NCBI GenBank assembly: GCA_965217265.1
Contig: CBDCHP010000018.1
Coordinates: 620,001 to 684,000, forward strand
DNA from: JAGRGG01 sp965217265
GTDB taxonomy: Bacteria > Pseudomonadota > Alphaproteobacteria > Geminicoccales > Geminicoccaceae
Direction: 5' to 3'
DNA length: 64,000 nucleotides
This document shows positions 36,807 to 44,950 of the stretch, in pieces. The notes under the pieces were generated by a model that ran no database searches, was not told where the DNA came from, and saw only the letters and a program-made list of their open reading frames with translations. The stretch's first letter is position 1; every line of letters starts with the position of its first letter. A program made the translations under genes and the position numbers.

Positions 36807-37700
36807 TCAGCCCTCAAGGCAATTTATGAGCGAGTCGGCGAGGCCGGTGAGCAGCCGCGCGTAGGCGTCGGGGCCGGGTGTTCCGATCGGGTCGAGGGTG
36901 CCGGTGCGGGCACCGGTGCCGGCGGTCAGGGTCGCGATCAGCCGCGGCTCGAACTGCGGCTCGGTGAAGACGCAGATCGCACCCGAGGCCTCGATCAAGG
37001 CGCGCAGTTCCGCCACCCGTGCGGTGCCGGGCGGCAGTTCCGGGTTGAGCGTCACGCTCCCGGCCGGCTTGAGCCCGAATGCCGCCTCGAAGTAGCGGTA
37101 CGCCTCGTGAAAGACGACGTAGGGTTGCCCCCGCACCGGCGCCAGCCGCGCCTCCAGCCGTGCTTGCAGGTCTCGCGCCGCGGCGGCGAAGGCGGCGGCG
37201 TTCGCGGCGTAGGTCGGGGCGTTGGGCGGGTCGATCGCGCCCAGCGTCGCGGCGATCGCCCCCGCCATCGCCTCGGCGTTGGCGGGGTCGAGCCAGAGGT
37301 GCGGGTCGGCCCCGGCGTGGTCGTGGCCGTGCTCGTCGGCGTCGGCGTCGGCGTCGGCCGGCAGGAGCCGCACCCCCTCGGCGTCGGCGAGGGTCAGCAC
37401 CCGCACTCGACTATCTAAGGCCGCGACCGGCTTGGCCATGAAGCCCTCCAGGCCCGGCCCGATCCAGACGACGAGGTCGGCGGCCTCCAGCCGTGCCGCG
37501 TCGCTCGGGCGAAGCGCGAAGGCGTGCGGCGAGGCGCCCGGCGGCAAGAGGAGGTCCGGTTCGGCCACGCCCCGCATCACGGCGGCCGCGATCGCCTGGA
37601 CCGGCAGGATGGTCGCGACCACGTTCGGCGCGGCGCGCGTCGGCGCGGGCGCCAGCAGCGCGGCGAGGACGAGGGCGACGGACGCGCAGAGGCGTTGCAT
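36807..37700 (-). CDS. znuA: Zinc ABC transporter substrate-binding protein ZnuA
   Basis: Periplasmic zinc-binding protein of the high-affinity uptake system, 297 residues. A signal peptide (residues about 1-23, LCASVALVLAALLAPAPTRAA) is followed by the cluster A-I fold with the conserved ligand histidine in PPGASPHAFALRPSD, an acidic/His loop (ADADADEHGHDHAGADPH) and HLWLDPANAEAM, plus a further His in VVFHEAYRYFEAAFG. Divergent from zur with a shared Zur box in the 61-bp spacer. ZnuB and ZnuC are encoded beyond zur. Confidence 0.96.
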   Translation of the reverse strand: MQRLCASVALVLAALLAPAPTRAAPNVVATILPVQAIAAAVMRGVAEPDLLLPPGASPHAFALRPSDAARLEAADLVVWIGPGLEGFMAKPVAALDSRVRVLTLADAEGVRLLPADADADADEHGHDHAGADPHLWLDPANAEAMAGAIAATLGAIDPPNAPTYAANAAAFAAAARDLQARLEARLAPVRGQPYVVFHEAYRYFEAAFGLKPAGSVTLNPELPPGTARVAELRALIEASGAICVFTEPQFEPRLIATLTAGTGARTGTLDPIGTPGPDAYARLLTGLADSLINCLEG

Positions 37701-37741
37701 GATGGTTGCCGATCGGATCTAGGGACTGGACGGACGGTTTG

Positions 37742-37756
37742 TGTTACAATATAACA
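37742..37756 (+). promoter_or_regulatory. Zur box between znuA and zur
   Basis: TGTTACAATATAACA is an almost perfect inverted repeat (one mismatch) resembling the alphaproteobacterial Zur operator core TGTTATA-N-TATAACA. It lies 6 nt before the zur ATG and 41 nt from the znuA start, placed to repress both divergent transcripts when zinc is plentiful. Recognition is by similarity only. Confidence 0.8.
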
Positions 37757-37761
37757 ATCAC

Positions 37762-38202
37762 ATGTCAACCGCCGATATCGAGCCCCGCCTCGACGCGGCC
37801 GCGCAGTACTGCGCGGCGCGCGGCGGGCGGCTGACCGCTTCACGGCGACGCGTCTTGAGGGCGCTCTTGCAGGCGGAGCACCCGCTCGGCGCCTACGCCA
37901 TCCTCGAACGCATGGCAGAGGACGGCGGACGACCTCTGCCGCCCACCGTCTACCGCGCCCTCGACTTCTTGATGGCGGAGGGCCTCGCGCATAAGATCCA
38001 CAGCGCCAACACCTACCTCGCCTGCTGCGAGGTCGGCCGCCCCCACGCCGCCGAGATGTTCGTCTGCCGCCGCTGCGGCGACGCGCGCGAGGTGCCGCGC
38101 CAGGACGTCGCCGAGCCCGCCGGCGTCCCGGCCGGCTTCGCCGTCGAGAGCGTGGTCATGGAGGTGCGGGGCCTGTGCCGCGCCTGCCGGGACGGCGCGT
38201 GA
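37762..38202 (+). CDS. zur: Zinc uptake regulator Zur (Fur family)
   Basis: 146-residue Fur-family repressor that binds its operator with zinc. N-terminal winged helix (RLTASRRRVLRALLQAEHPLG, PPTVYRALDFLMAEGLAHKI), then a metal-binding dimerisation domain with HAAEMFVCRRCGDAREV and a C-terminal CRACRDG, giving the two CxxC pairs of a structural zinc site. ATG 37762 chosen over an upstream GTG because the GTG lies inside the Zur box. Placement between znuA and znuCB identifies it as Zur rather than Fur. Its TGA overlaps the GTG of znuC. Confidence 0.95.
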   Translation: MSTADIEPRLDAAAQYCAARGGRLTASRRRVLRALLQAEHPLGAYAILERMAEDGGRPLPPTVYRALDFLMAEGLAHKIHSANTYLACCEVGRPHAAEMFVCRRCGDAREVPRQDVAEPAGVPAGFAVESVVMEVRGLCRACRDGA

Positions 38203-38942
38203 AGGACGCGGCGGCGCTCGTCAGGATCGAGGCGGCGAGCGCCGGCTACGGCAACGGCCTTGTGATCGAGAACGTCGATTTCGCCATCGACCGGGGCGAG
38301 ATCGTCACCCTGCTCGGCCCCAACGGCGGCGGCAAGTCGACCCTGGTGCGCTTGGCCCTGGGCGTCTTGAAGCCCGAGCGCGGCCGGGCGTGGCGGCGGC
38401 CGCGCTTGAGCGTCGGCTACGTGCCGCAGCGCTTGAGCATCGACCCCACCTTGCCGATGACCGTCGGCCGCTTTCTCGACCTGCCCCGCCGCCACCCGGC
38501 CGCGGCCAAGGACGCGGCCCTGACCGAGACCGGCATTCCCGGCTTCGAGCACCGCGCGATGCAGGCCCTCTCGGGCGGCGAGTTCCAGCGCGCCCTCCTG
38601 GCCCGCGCCCTTCTCAAGGCGCCCGACCTCGTCGTGCTCGACGAGCCGGCCCAGGGCGTCGATCACCGCGGCCAAGCCGCCTTCTATCGCCTGATCGGCG
38701 ACCTGCGCCGGCGCCGCGGCTGCGCCGTGCTCCTCGTCAGCCACGACCTGCACCTCGTCATGGCCGCGACCGACCGCGTCGTGTGCATGAACGGCCACGT
38801 CTGCTGCGCCGGCACGCCCGAGGCGCTCGAACGCGACCCCGGCTTCGTCGGCCTGTTCGGACCCGCCGCCGAGACGCTCGCCGTCTACCGCCACCGCCAC
38901 GATCACGACCACGCGCTCTCGAACACCCCGCCGGCCGCATGA
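38199..38942 (+). CDS. znuC: Zinc ABC transporter ATP-binding protein ZnuC
   Basis: ATPase driving zinc import, 247 residues from the GTG at 38199 (GTGA overlap with zur). Walker A GPNGGGKST, Q-loop in VGYVPQRLSID, ABC signature LSGGEFQRALLARAL, Walker B LVVLDEPAQGVD, switch His in VSHDLHLVMA. A His-rich tail (YRHRHDHDHA) typical of zinc transporters ends the protein. Its TGA overlaps the znuB ATG. Confidence 0.96.
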   Translation: MKDAAALVRIEAASAGYGNGLVIENVDFAIDRGEIVTLLGPNGGGKSTLVRLALGVLKPERGRAWRRPRLSVGYVPQRLSIDPTLPMTVGRFLDLPRRHPAAAKDAALTETGIPGFEHRAMQALSGGEFQRALLARALLKAPDLVVLDEPAQGVDHRGQAAFYRLIGDLRRRRGCAVLLVSHDLHLVMAATDRVVCMNGHVCCAGTPEALERDPGFVGLFGPAAETLAVYRHRHDHDHALSNTPPAA

Positions 38943-39733
38943 TCCTGCCCGATTTCCTCGTCAACGCTTGGCTCGCCGGGCTCGGCCTCGCCGCCGTCGC
39001 CGGCCCCTTGGGCTGCTTCATCGTCTGGCGGCGGATGGCCTATTTCGGCGACACGCTCGCGCACAGCGCGCTGCTCGGCGTCACGCTCGGCCTCGTCACC
39101 GGCGTGAACCTCACGCTCGCCGTGGCGGCCGCCTGCGTGACGCTCGCGCTCCTCATCGTCCTCGCCCAAACGCACCGGCGCCTGCCGATCGACACCTTCT
39201 TGGGCATCCTCGCCCATTCGAGCCTGGCGCTCGGCCTCGTCGCGCTCGGGCTGACCCAGGGCCTGCGCGTCGACCTCCTGGGCTACCTCTTCGGCGACAT
39301 CCTGGCCGTGACCACGGCCGACTTGTGGATCGTCTGGCTGGGAGGGCCCGCGATCCTCGCCGTCCTGGTCGCCGTCTGGCCGGCCTTGCTGTTCGCCACC
39401 CTGCACGAGGAGATGGCCCGGGCCGAGGGCGCCCCCGTCGTTGCCCTGCGCCTCGCCGTCATGCTGATGGTCGCCCTCGTGATCGCGGCCGCGATGAAGA
39501 TCGTCGGCATCCTGCTCACCACCGCCATGCTGATCCTGCCGCCGGCCGCCGCCCGCGGCCTCGTTCGCACGCCCGAAGGCATGGCGGTTGTCGCGGCTTT
39601 GCTAGGCGCCCTCGCCGTCACCGCCGGCCTCTACGGCTCGCTCCAGGCCGACACCCCCGCCGGCCCCTCGATCGTTGTGGCGGCGCTGGTGCTCTTCGTG
39701 CTTGTGCAGGTTAGAACGCTTCGCGTGCGCTGA
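38939..39733 (+). CDS. znuB: Zinc ABC transporter permease ZnuB
   Basis: Inner-membrane permease, 264 residues, about seven to nine hydrophobic helices. It starts at the ATG 38939 inside the znuC stop (ATGA). GPLGCFIVWRRMAYFGDTLAHSALLG and MKIVGILLTTAMLILPPAAAR are ABC-3 family signatures. The open frame extends far upstream only as an out-of-frame reading of znuC. Its last codons (RTLRVR) and its TGA stop lie inside the left arm of repeat element D. Confidence 0.95.
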   Translation: MILPDFLVNAWLAGLGLAAVAGPLGCFIVWRRMAYFGDTLAHSALLGVTLGLVTGVNLTLAVAAACVTLALLIVLAQTHRRLPIDTFLGILAHSSLALGLVALGLTQGLRVDLLGYLFGDILAVTTADLWIVWLGGPAILAVLVAVWPALLFATLHEEMARAEGAPVVALRLAVMLMVALVIAAAMKIVGILLTTAMLILPPAAARGLVRTPEGMAVVAALLGALAVTAGLYGSLQADTPAGPSIVVAALVLFVLVQVRTLRVR

Positions 39734-39862
39734 CGCGCGGTCTTTTCTTTTTTCTTTTTTGCTACTTGTCACCCGGACTGGCACGGATGCCGAAGCCAGC
39801 CCCGGCCAAAGTTGCAAAAACAAAAGAAAAAAGGCTGCGCGCCGAGCGCACGCGAAGCGTTC
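39714..39862 (+). repeat. Palindromic repeat element, copy D (best preserved)
   Basis: 149 bp: two 49-nt arms (39714-39762 and 39814-39862) around a 51-nt core. The outer 18 nt of the arms, GAACGCTTCGCGTGCGCT, are perfectly inverted; inner parts are a T/C tract against an A/G tract. Located between convergent znuB and the hydratase gene; a transcript from either side would form a long hairpin, so it could act as a two-way terminator. The znuB stop lies in the left arm and the hydratase stop at the right edge. Confidence 0.92.
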
Positions 39863-40640
39863 ACGCGTGCAGCGCCCGCAGCACCACCTCACCCAGACCC
39901 TCGATCCGCCCCTTGACCTCGTCGCCCGGCTTTGCCGGCGCGAGGCCGGTGATCGTGCCAGTCGAGACGACGTCGCCTTCCTTCAGTCCGGGTCCGTTGT
40001 CGGCCAGCCACGCGAGGGCCTGGAGCGGCCCGCCGAGCGCGTCGCCGCCCAGACCCTCGGCGGCGTCGACCCCGTTGACGAGGCAGAAGGACTTGGCGGC
40101 GACGAGGTCGAGCAGCCGCCAGTCCGCGACGCCCTCGCCCAGGATCAGGGCGTGGTTGATGCCGAAATCCGGCACGGCGAGCACGGCGTCCGGCATCGCG
40201 TGCAGGAGCTGCCGCCACGCCACGACCTCGATCGCCGGGTGGACCGAGGCGACGGCCGCCTCGACGTCGGCCGCCGCGTAGGGCCGATCCGTCGCCGGCA
40301 GGTCGCGGCCGAGCGTGAAGGCGACCTCGACCTCGAAGCCGAACAGGCCCGGCGGCAGGGTGACGTCGGCGCCGGAAGCGTGGATCGCGCTCTGGAACAA
40401 GGGGCCGTAGAACGGCGCGTCGGTCTGCATGATCTCCTGCGCGACGCGGCTGGTGGCGCCGAGCTTCCAGCCGATCACCGGCTCATTATAGGCGCGGATC
40501 GCCTCGGCTTGCAGCGCGTAGGCGATCGACAGGTCCTCCTCGCCCAGCGCCTCGCGCGGCAGTTCCGCCACCTGGATGTTCTCGCGGCGGGCGAACGCCA
40601 GCTCGCGGGCTCGGCTCAAGAGCGTTTCGTCGATGTCCAT
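39861..40640 (-). CDS. 2-keto-4-pentenoate hydratase family protein
   Basis: 259-residue member of the hydratase/decarboxylase branch of the fumarylacetoacetase superfamily (MhpD-like). Supporting motifs: IGWKLGATSRVAQEIM, FYGPLF, the metal-binding ExE in FEVEVAFTLGRDLP, IEVVAWRQ, and GDVVSTGTITGLAPAKPGDEV. Start ATG at 40640 (MDIDETLLSRARELAFARRE). Hydration of 2-oxopent-4-enoate-type intermediates of aromatic catabolism is the usual role; no other pathway genes are nearby. The stop codon is made by repeat element D. Confidence 0.88.
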   Translation of the reverse strand: MDIDETLLSRARELAFARRENIQVAELPREALGEEDLSIAYALQAEAIRAYNEPVIGWKLGATSRVAQEIMQTDAPFYGPLFQSAIHASGADVTLPPGLFGFEVEVAFTLGRDLPATDRPYAAADVEAAVASVHPAIEVVAWRQLLHAMPDAVLAVPDFGINHALILGEGVADWRLLDLVAAKSFCLVNGVDAAEGLGGDALGGPLQALAWLADNGPGLKEGDVVSTGTITGLAPAKPGDEVKGRIEGLGEVVLRALHA

Positions 40641-40792
40641 GGATGATCGGTCCCGCTCGCGTCGGATGGCACCTTCACGACGTCGGCGAATGGCCCCTGA
40701 TCGAACCCGCGTAGCGCCGATTCTTGCGGCCAATCCGTTGACACCGCGACGGAAGAACCGGGATATTAGGGCCTAACCTTCGGGAGTAAACC

Positions 40793-42130
40793 ATGCTCAA
40801 GCAGGAACTGGCGACGCAGCCCAACAACCTCGACGCTTTTTGGATGCCGTTCTCGGCCAATCGCGACTTCAAGCGCAACCCGCGCATGCTGGTCAGCGCC
40901 AAGGGCATGTACCTGAAATCGCAGGACGGCCGCGACATCCTCGACACGTCGGCGGGCTTGTGGTGCTGCAACGCCGGGCACGGCCACCCGAAGATCGTCG
41001 AGGCCATCCAGCAGCAGGCGGCCGAACTCGACTTCGCGCCGACCTTCAACTGGGGCCACCCCAAGGTCTTCGAGCTGGCCGGCCGGCTCGTCGCCGAGGC
41101 GCCGGGCGACCTCGACCACGTCTTCTTCACCAATTCGGGCTCCGAATCGGTCGACACCGCGCTCAAGATCGCGCTCGCCTACCAGCGCGCCCGCGGCCAG
41201 GGCACCCGCACGCGCCTGATCGGCCGCGAGCGCGGCTATCACGGCGTCGGCTTCGGCGGCATCTCGGTCGGCGGCATGGTCAAGAACCGGATGTGGTTCG
41301 GCTCGCTGCTCACCGGCGTCGACCACCTGCCGCACACGCTCGACTTGGAGCACAACGCCTTCTCGCGCGGCCAGCCCGGGTGGGGCGCCCACCTCGCCGA
41401 CGATTTGGAGCGCATCGTCGCCTTGCACGACGCCTCCAACATCGCCGCCGTCATCGTCGAGCCGGTGGCGGGCTCGGTCGGCGTCTACCCGCCGCCGGTC
41501 GGCTACCTGCAACGCCTGCGCGAGATCACGGAAAAGCACGGCATTCTCTTGATCTTCGACGAGGTCATCACCGCCTTCGGGCGCCTCGGCCACTTCATGG
41601 GCGCGGAGTATTTCGGCGTCCAGCCCGACCTCGTGACGACGGCCAAGGGCCTCACCTCCGCTGCCGTACCGATGGGCGCCGTCTTCGCGCGCAAGCACAT
41701 CTACGACACCTTCATGGGCATGGCCTCGGGCGAGAAGGCGATCGAACTGTTCCACGGCTACACCTATTCCGGCCACCCGCTCGCCTCGGCCGCCGCCCTC
41801 GCCACGCTCGACGTCTACAAGGACGAGGACATCTTCGCCCGCTCGGCCAAGCTGCACGGCCACTTCGAAGAGGCGATCCACAGCCTCAAGGGCGCGCCCA
41901 ACGTCATCGACATCCGCAACATCGGCCTGATGGGCACGATCGAGCTCGCACCCCGGCCGGGGGCGCCGGCCGAGCGGGCCTACGAGGTCATGGTCAAGGC
42001 CTTCGACAAGGGCGCCATGCTGCGCGTCGCGGGCGACAGCATCGCCCTCTCCCCGCCGCTGATCACCGAGGCCGAGCACATCGACCAGGCGGTCGAGATC
42101 ATCGGCGAGTGCCTGCGCGAGGTCGCCTGA
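40793..42130 (+). CDS. Class III omega-aminotransferase (beta-alanine:pyruvate type)
   Basis: PLP enzyme transferring an amino group from an omega-amino acid or amine to pyruvate. 445 residues. FWMPFSANRDFKRNPRM is the usual opening of this subgroup; also seen are TSAGLWCCNAGHGHP, FFTNSGSESVDTALK, RERGYHGVGFGGISVGG, IFDEVITAFGRLG (PLP-ring Asp) and the lysine in TTAKGLTSAAVPMG. The subgroup with this N-terminus is often beta-alanine or taurine-pyruvate aminotransferase; substrate not certain. Its TGA overlaps the CTG of the transporter gene. Confidence 0.92.
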   Translation: MLKQELATQPNNLDAFWMPFSANRDFKRNPRMLVSAKGMYLKSQDGRDILDTSAGLWCCNAGHGHPKIVEAIQQQAAELDFAPTFNWGHPKVFELAGRLVAEAPGDLDHVFFTNSGSESVDTALKIALAYQRARGQGTRTRLIGRERGYHGVGFGGISVGGMVKNRMWFGSLLTGVDHLPHTLDLEHNAFSRGQPGWGAHLADDLERIVALHDASNIAAVIVEPVAGSVGVYPPPVGYLQRLREITEKHGILLIFDEVITAFGRLGHFMGAEYFGVQPDLVTTAKGLTSAAVPMGAVFARKHIYDTFMGMASGEKAIELFHGYTYSGHPLASAAALATLDVYKDEDIFARSAKLHGHFEEAIHSLKGAPNVIDIRNIGLMGTIELAPRPGAPAERAYEVMVKAFDKGAMLRVAGDSIALSPPLITEAEHIDQAVEIIGECLREVA

Positions 42131-43053
42131 CACCCGTCTCGGCACCGGGGGGGCTTGGCGAGCGCCACGGCCTCCTGGCCCTTCTCATGATGACCTGGGG
42201 CTCCGCCCCGGCGCTGGCCTCGGTCGCACTTCAGACGCTCTCGCCCTTCGCGGTCGTGGCGGGCCGGCTCTGGCTCGCCGCGGCCGTGCTGCTCGTGGCC
42301 CTTCGCTTGCGCGGCCGGCGGCTGCCGCGGGACGGGCGGACGTGGCTGTTCTTCGGCCTGCTCGGGCTCTTCGGCAACGCGCTGCCGTTCTCGCTCATCA
42401 TGTACGGCCAACTCGCCGTGCCCTCGGGCGTGACCGCAGTCTGCTTGGCGGCAATGCCGATCATGACCCTCCTCCTCGCCGCCGCCTTCGTCCCGGACGA
42501 GCCGCTGACGCCCCGGCGCGCTGGCGGCTTCCTGGTCGCGTTCGGCGGCATCCTCGTCCTCCTTTGGCCCAGCCTTGCCGGCCTCGACACGTCCCCGCCG
42601 CCCGTTCACTTCGCCGCCATCTTGAGCGGCGCCTTGTGCTACGCGACCGGCACGATCCTCGCCCGCCTACGGCCGCCGATGGACGCGCTCGTCTCCGCCA
42701 CCGGCACCCTGCTCGTCGCCGCCCTCATCATCACGCCCGCCGCCGCCTGGAGCGTGGCGCGAGACGGGCTCGCCCCCGACGGCGCCGCGCTTGCGGCGGT
42801 CCTGGCGCTGGGCTTGTGGACGACGATCGTGCCCACCCTCGCCTTCTTTCGCCTGATCGGCCTCGCCAGCGCCGCGTTCACGGCCCAAGCCAACTACCTC
42901 GTTCCCGTCTGGGGCTTCCTCGTCGGCGTCGCGATCGTCGGCGAGCCGTTTCGTTCCAGCGCCGTCATCGCCCTCGCCCTGCTCCTCGCCGGCATGGTAT
43001 TGGCCGAGCGTCGATCGCCGCGGCCTGGCGGCACCGCCGTCCGGCGGGCGTGA
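42127..43053 (+). CDS. EamA/DMT-family transporter
   Basis: Ten-helix inner-membrane permease of the drug/metabolite transporter superfamily, two EamA repeats, about 308 residues. Features: TWGSAPALASVAL, YGQLAVPSGVTAVCLAAMPI, ALCYATGTILARL and QANYLVPVWGFLVGVAIVGE. The first ATG in frame (42187) would cut the first helix in half, and no GTG or TTG precedes it. The best start is CTG at 42127, overlapping the aminotransferase stop as CTGA. Tight coupling suggests it moves a substrate or product of that enzyme; this is inference. Confidence 0.85.
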   Translation: MTPVSAPGGLGERHGLLALLMMTWGSAPALASVALQTLSPFAVVAGRLWLAAAVLLVALRLRGRRLPRDGRTWLFFGLLGLFGNALPFSLIMYGQLAVPSGVTAVCLAAMPIMTLLLAAAFVPDEPLTPRRAGGFLVAFGGILVLLWPSLAGLDTSPPPVHFAAILSGALCYATGTILARLRPPMDALVSATGTLLVAALIITPAAAWSVARDGLAPDGAALAAVLALGLWTTIVPTLAFFRLIGLASAAFTAQANYLVPVWGFLVGVAIVGEPFRSSAVIALALLLAGMVLAERRSPRPGGTAVRRA

Positions 43054-43076
43054 ACATCAAGCCTGGGAGAATATCG

Positions 43077-43460
43077 ATGCCGATCTCGGTCAAGGACATG
43101 GTCGCGGTGGCGAGCGCCGCCGTGCCGAACGTCGATCCCGCCACCGCGCAGGCGATGATCGCCAAGGGCAACGTCCTCCTTCTCGACGTGCGCGAGCCGG
43201 CCGAGGTCGCGGCGTCGGGCCTCGCCGAGGGCGCCGTCAACGTGCCGCGCGGCCTGCTCGAATTCCGCGCCGACCCGGAGTCGCCCATGCACGATCCCGT
43301 CTTCGACCGCGACAAGACGGTCCTCCTCTACTGCGCCGCCGGCGGCCGGGCCGCCCTCGCCGGCAAGGTGCTGAAGGACATGGGCTACATGGACGTGCAC
43401 AACCTGGGCGGCTTCAAGGACTGGGCCGACGCGGGTGGACCGGTGACGAAAGGGGATTGA
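43077..43460 (+). CDS. Rhodanese-like sulfurtransferase
   Basis: Single-domain rhodanese of 127 residues. ATG at 43077 preceded by GGGAGAATATCG. LLLDVREPAEVAASG is the standard entry motif, the active-site cysteine is in LLYCAAGGRAALA, and the domain ends with HNLGGFKDWADAG. Likely cytosolic sulfane-sulfur transfer or detoxification. 23 nt downstream of the transporter, same strand. The stop TGA is the first three bases of repeat element E. Confidence 0.92.
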   Translation: MPISVKDMVAVASAAVPNVDPATAQAMIAKGNVLLLDVREPAEVAASGLAEGAVNVPRGLLEFRADPESPMHDPVFDRDKTVLLYCAAGGRAALAGKVLKDMGYMDVHNLGGFKDWADAGGPVTKGD

Positions 43461-43600
43461 ACGCTGACGCGTCCGCTGCGCGGGGCTTCTTTTCTTCTTT
43501 TTTCACTTTGTTCGAGGCTAGCCTCGATGTTGAAGCCAAGTCCGGGAGCCAAGTAGCAAAAAAGAAAAAGACCGCGCGGCGAGCGCACGCGAAGCGTTCA
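43458..43600 (+). repeat. Palindromic repeat element, copy E
   Basis: 143-bp element beginning TGAACGC and ending GCGTTCA between the convergent rhodanese and M28 peptidase genes. Its first three bases are the stop codon of the rhodanese gene, and its last three, read on the minus strand, are the stop codon of the peptidase gene. T/C tract on the left, A/G tract on the right, core CGAGGCTAGCCTCGATGTTG similar to copy F. Confidence 0.92.
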
Positions 43601-44950
43601 CCCGTCGACCCGCACTTCGGCCAGTTCGACGATCGCGTCGGCGGCGGCGTCGGCCAGGGCTTCGAGCCTCGCCGGGTCGATGTTGTCGATGTCGTCGCAG
43701 GCTTGGTGATAGCACGCGTCCATGCGCGCGCCGGCCTCGCCGCCGTAGAGGCGGGCCTGCGCCTCGCTCTTGCGCTCGAAGGCGCCCGAGTAGAGCCCGC
43801 CGACCGGCACGCCCGCGCGGGCGAAGACGGCGTGGTCCGAGCCGCCGCGCATCGGCGTCGGCTCGGCCATCTCGCCCTCGGCGACGAAGTGCCGCGCGAG
43901 CGCCGCCTCGGTCAAAGCCGATCCCTCGGGCGCCCGCTCGCCCCCGGCGTCGTAGAACATCGAGGCGCCGTTGGGCGATCCGACCATGTCGAGGTTGAGG
44001 TAGAGGTCGAGACGGCCCCGCGCCGCCTCGTCCAGCGTCTCGACGTAGTGGCGCGCGCCCAAGAGGCCGATCTCCTCGGCACCCCAGAAGGCGAAGCGCA
44101 CCGTCTTGTCGGTCGCGGGGCTCGCGCGGCGCAGGGCGAGCGCGATTTCGAGGACGGCAGCCGTGCCGGAGCCGTTGTCGTTGATGCCGGGCCCCTCGGG
44201 CACGCCGTCCAGGTGCGCCCCGATCATCACGACGCGATCGCTCGCACGCCCCTTCGCCTCGGCCAGGACGTTCTGGGTTTGCGCCGTGCCGCGCTCGACG
44301 TTCGAGTCCATCACGAGCCGCCCGCTGTCGGCGAGCGCCTGCGCCAAGCCGGCACGGGCCAGGAAGACCGGCGCGTCGCCTGCATAGTCCCCGAGGCTGC
44401 CGCGGATTAGCCCCTCCTCGCCGGCGTGGTTGACGACGACGACCCCGACGGCGCCCGCTTCGATCGCGTTCAGCGCCTTGTCCTTGAAGGGGCAGGTGCC
44501 GCGCCGCAGGACCGCGACCGCGCCCGCCTCGAAGCCCGCGAAATCCTCGGCCTCGCAGCCGCTCGTCGCGGCGTCGGCGCCGAACAGGTCGACCGCCAGC
44601 GCCGGCCCTTCAATCTGGCCGGGGGCGCTGCCGCCGAGGAGGTTGAAGTCCTCGTCGTAGGCGTAAGCGGCATCGCCCTCCAAGATCGAGGGGCCAAGCT
44701 CGCGGTAGACCGGCACGTCGAAGGCTTGGCGGGTGACGGCGTAGCCGGCATCTTCGAGCGCGCCCGCCACATAATCGACCGAGGCCGCGTAGCCGGACGT
44801 GGCGACGGCGCGGCTGCCGTGTTCGTCGGCGATGTCCTGTAACGCCCGCAGGTGGCCCATCAAGGCGTCGCGCGTCACCGCCTCGCCCGCCGCGGCGTCC
44901 ATCGGCGTCAACGTCAAGCAGACGAGCGAGAGGGCGGCGTTCAGGCGCAT
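43598..44950 (-). CDS. Secreted M28 aminopeptidase with PA domain
   Basis: 450 residues from the ATG at 44950, with a signal peptide (LNAALSLVCLTLTPMDAAA). An inserted protease-associated domain (about 140-215, GAVAVLRRGTCPFKDKA) precedes the co-catalytic zinc domain. Candidate ligands in order: His in MIGAHLDG, Asp in GINDNGSGTAA, Glu pair in WGAEEIGLLG, Asp in NLDMVGSPN and His in ACYHQACDDIDN. This matches aminopeptidase Y / bacterial leucine aminopeptidase of family M28, acting in the periplasm or outside. The stop codon comes from repeat element E. Confidence 0.93.
   Translation of the reverse strand: MRLNAALSLVCLTLTPMDAAAGEAVTRDALMGHLRALQDIADEHGSRAVATSGYAASVDYVAGALEDAGYAVTRQAFDVPVYRELGPSILEGDAAYAYDEDFNLLGGSAPGQIEGPALAVDLFGADAATSGCEAEDFAGFEAGAVAVLRRGTCPFKDKALNAIEAGAVGVVVVNHAGEEGLIRGSLGDYAGDAPVFLARAGLAQALADSGRLVMDSNVERGTAQTQNVLAEAKGRASDRVVMIGAHLDGVPEGPGINDNGSGTAAVLEIALALRRASPATDKTVRFAFWGAEEIGLLGARHYVETLDEAARGRLDLYLNLDMVGSPNGASMFYDAGGERAPEGSALTEAALARHFVAEGEMAEPTPMRGGSDHAVFARAGVPVGGLYSGAFERKSEAQARLYGGEAGARMDACYHQACDDIDNIDPARLEALADAAADAIVELAEVRVDG

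Noticed and set aside
39675..40646. Open frames running through the palindromic elements, giving Phe/Ser-rich then Lys/Arg-rich peptides
   Set aside because: The similar peptides arise because the DNA repeat is conserved; they have no ribosome sites and run into shadows of neighbouring genes.
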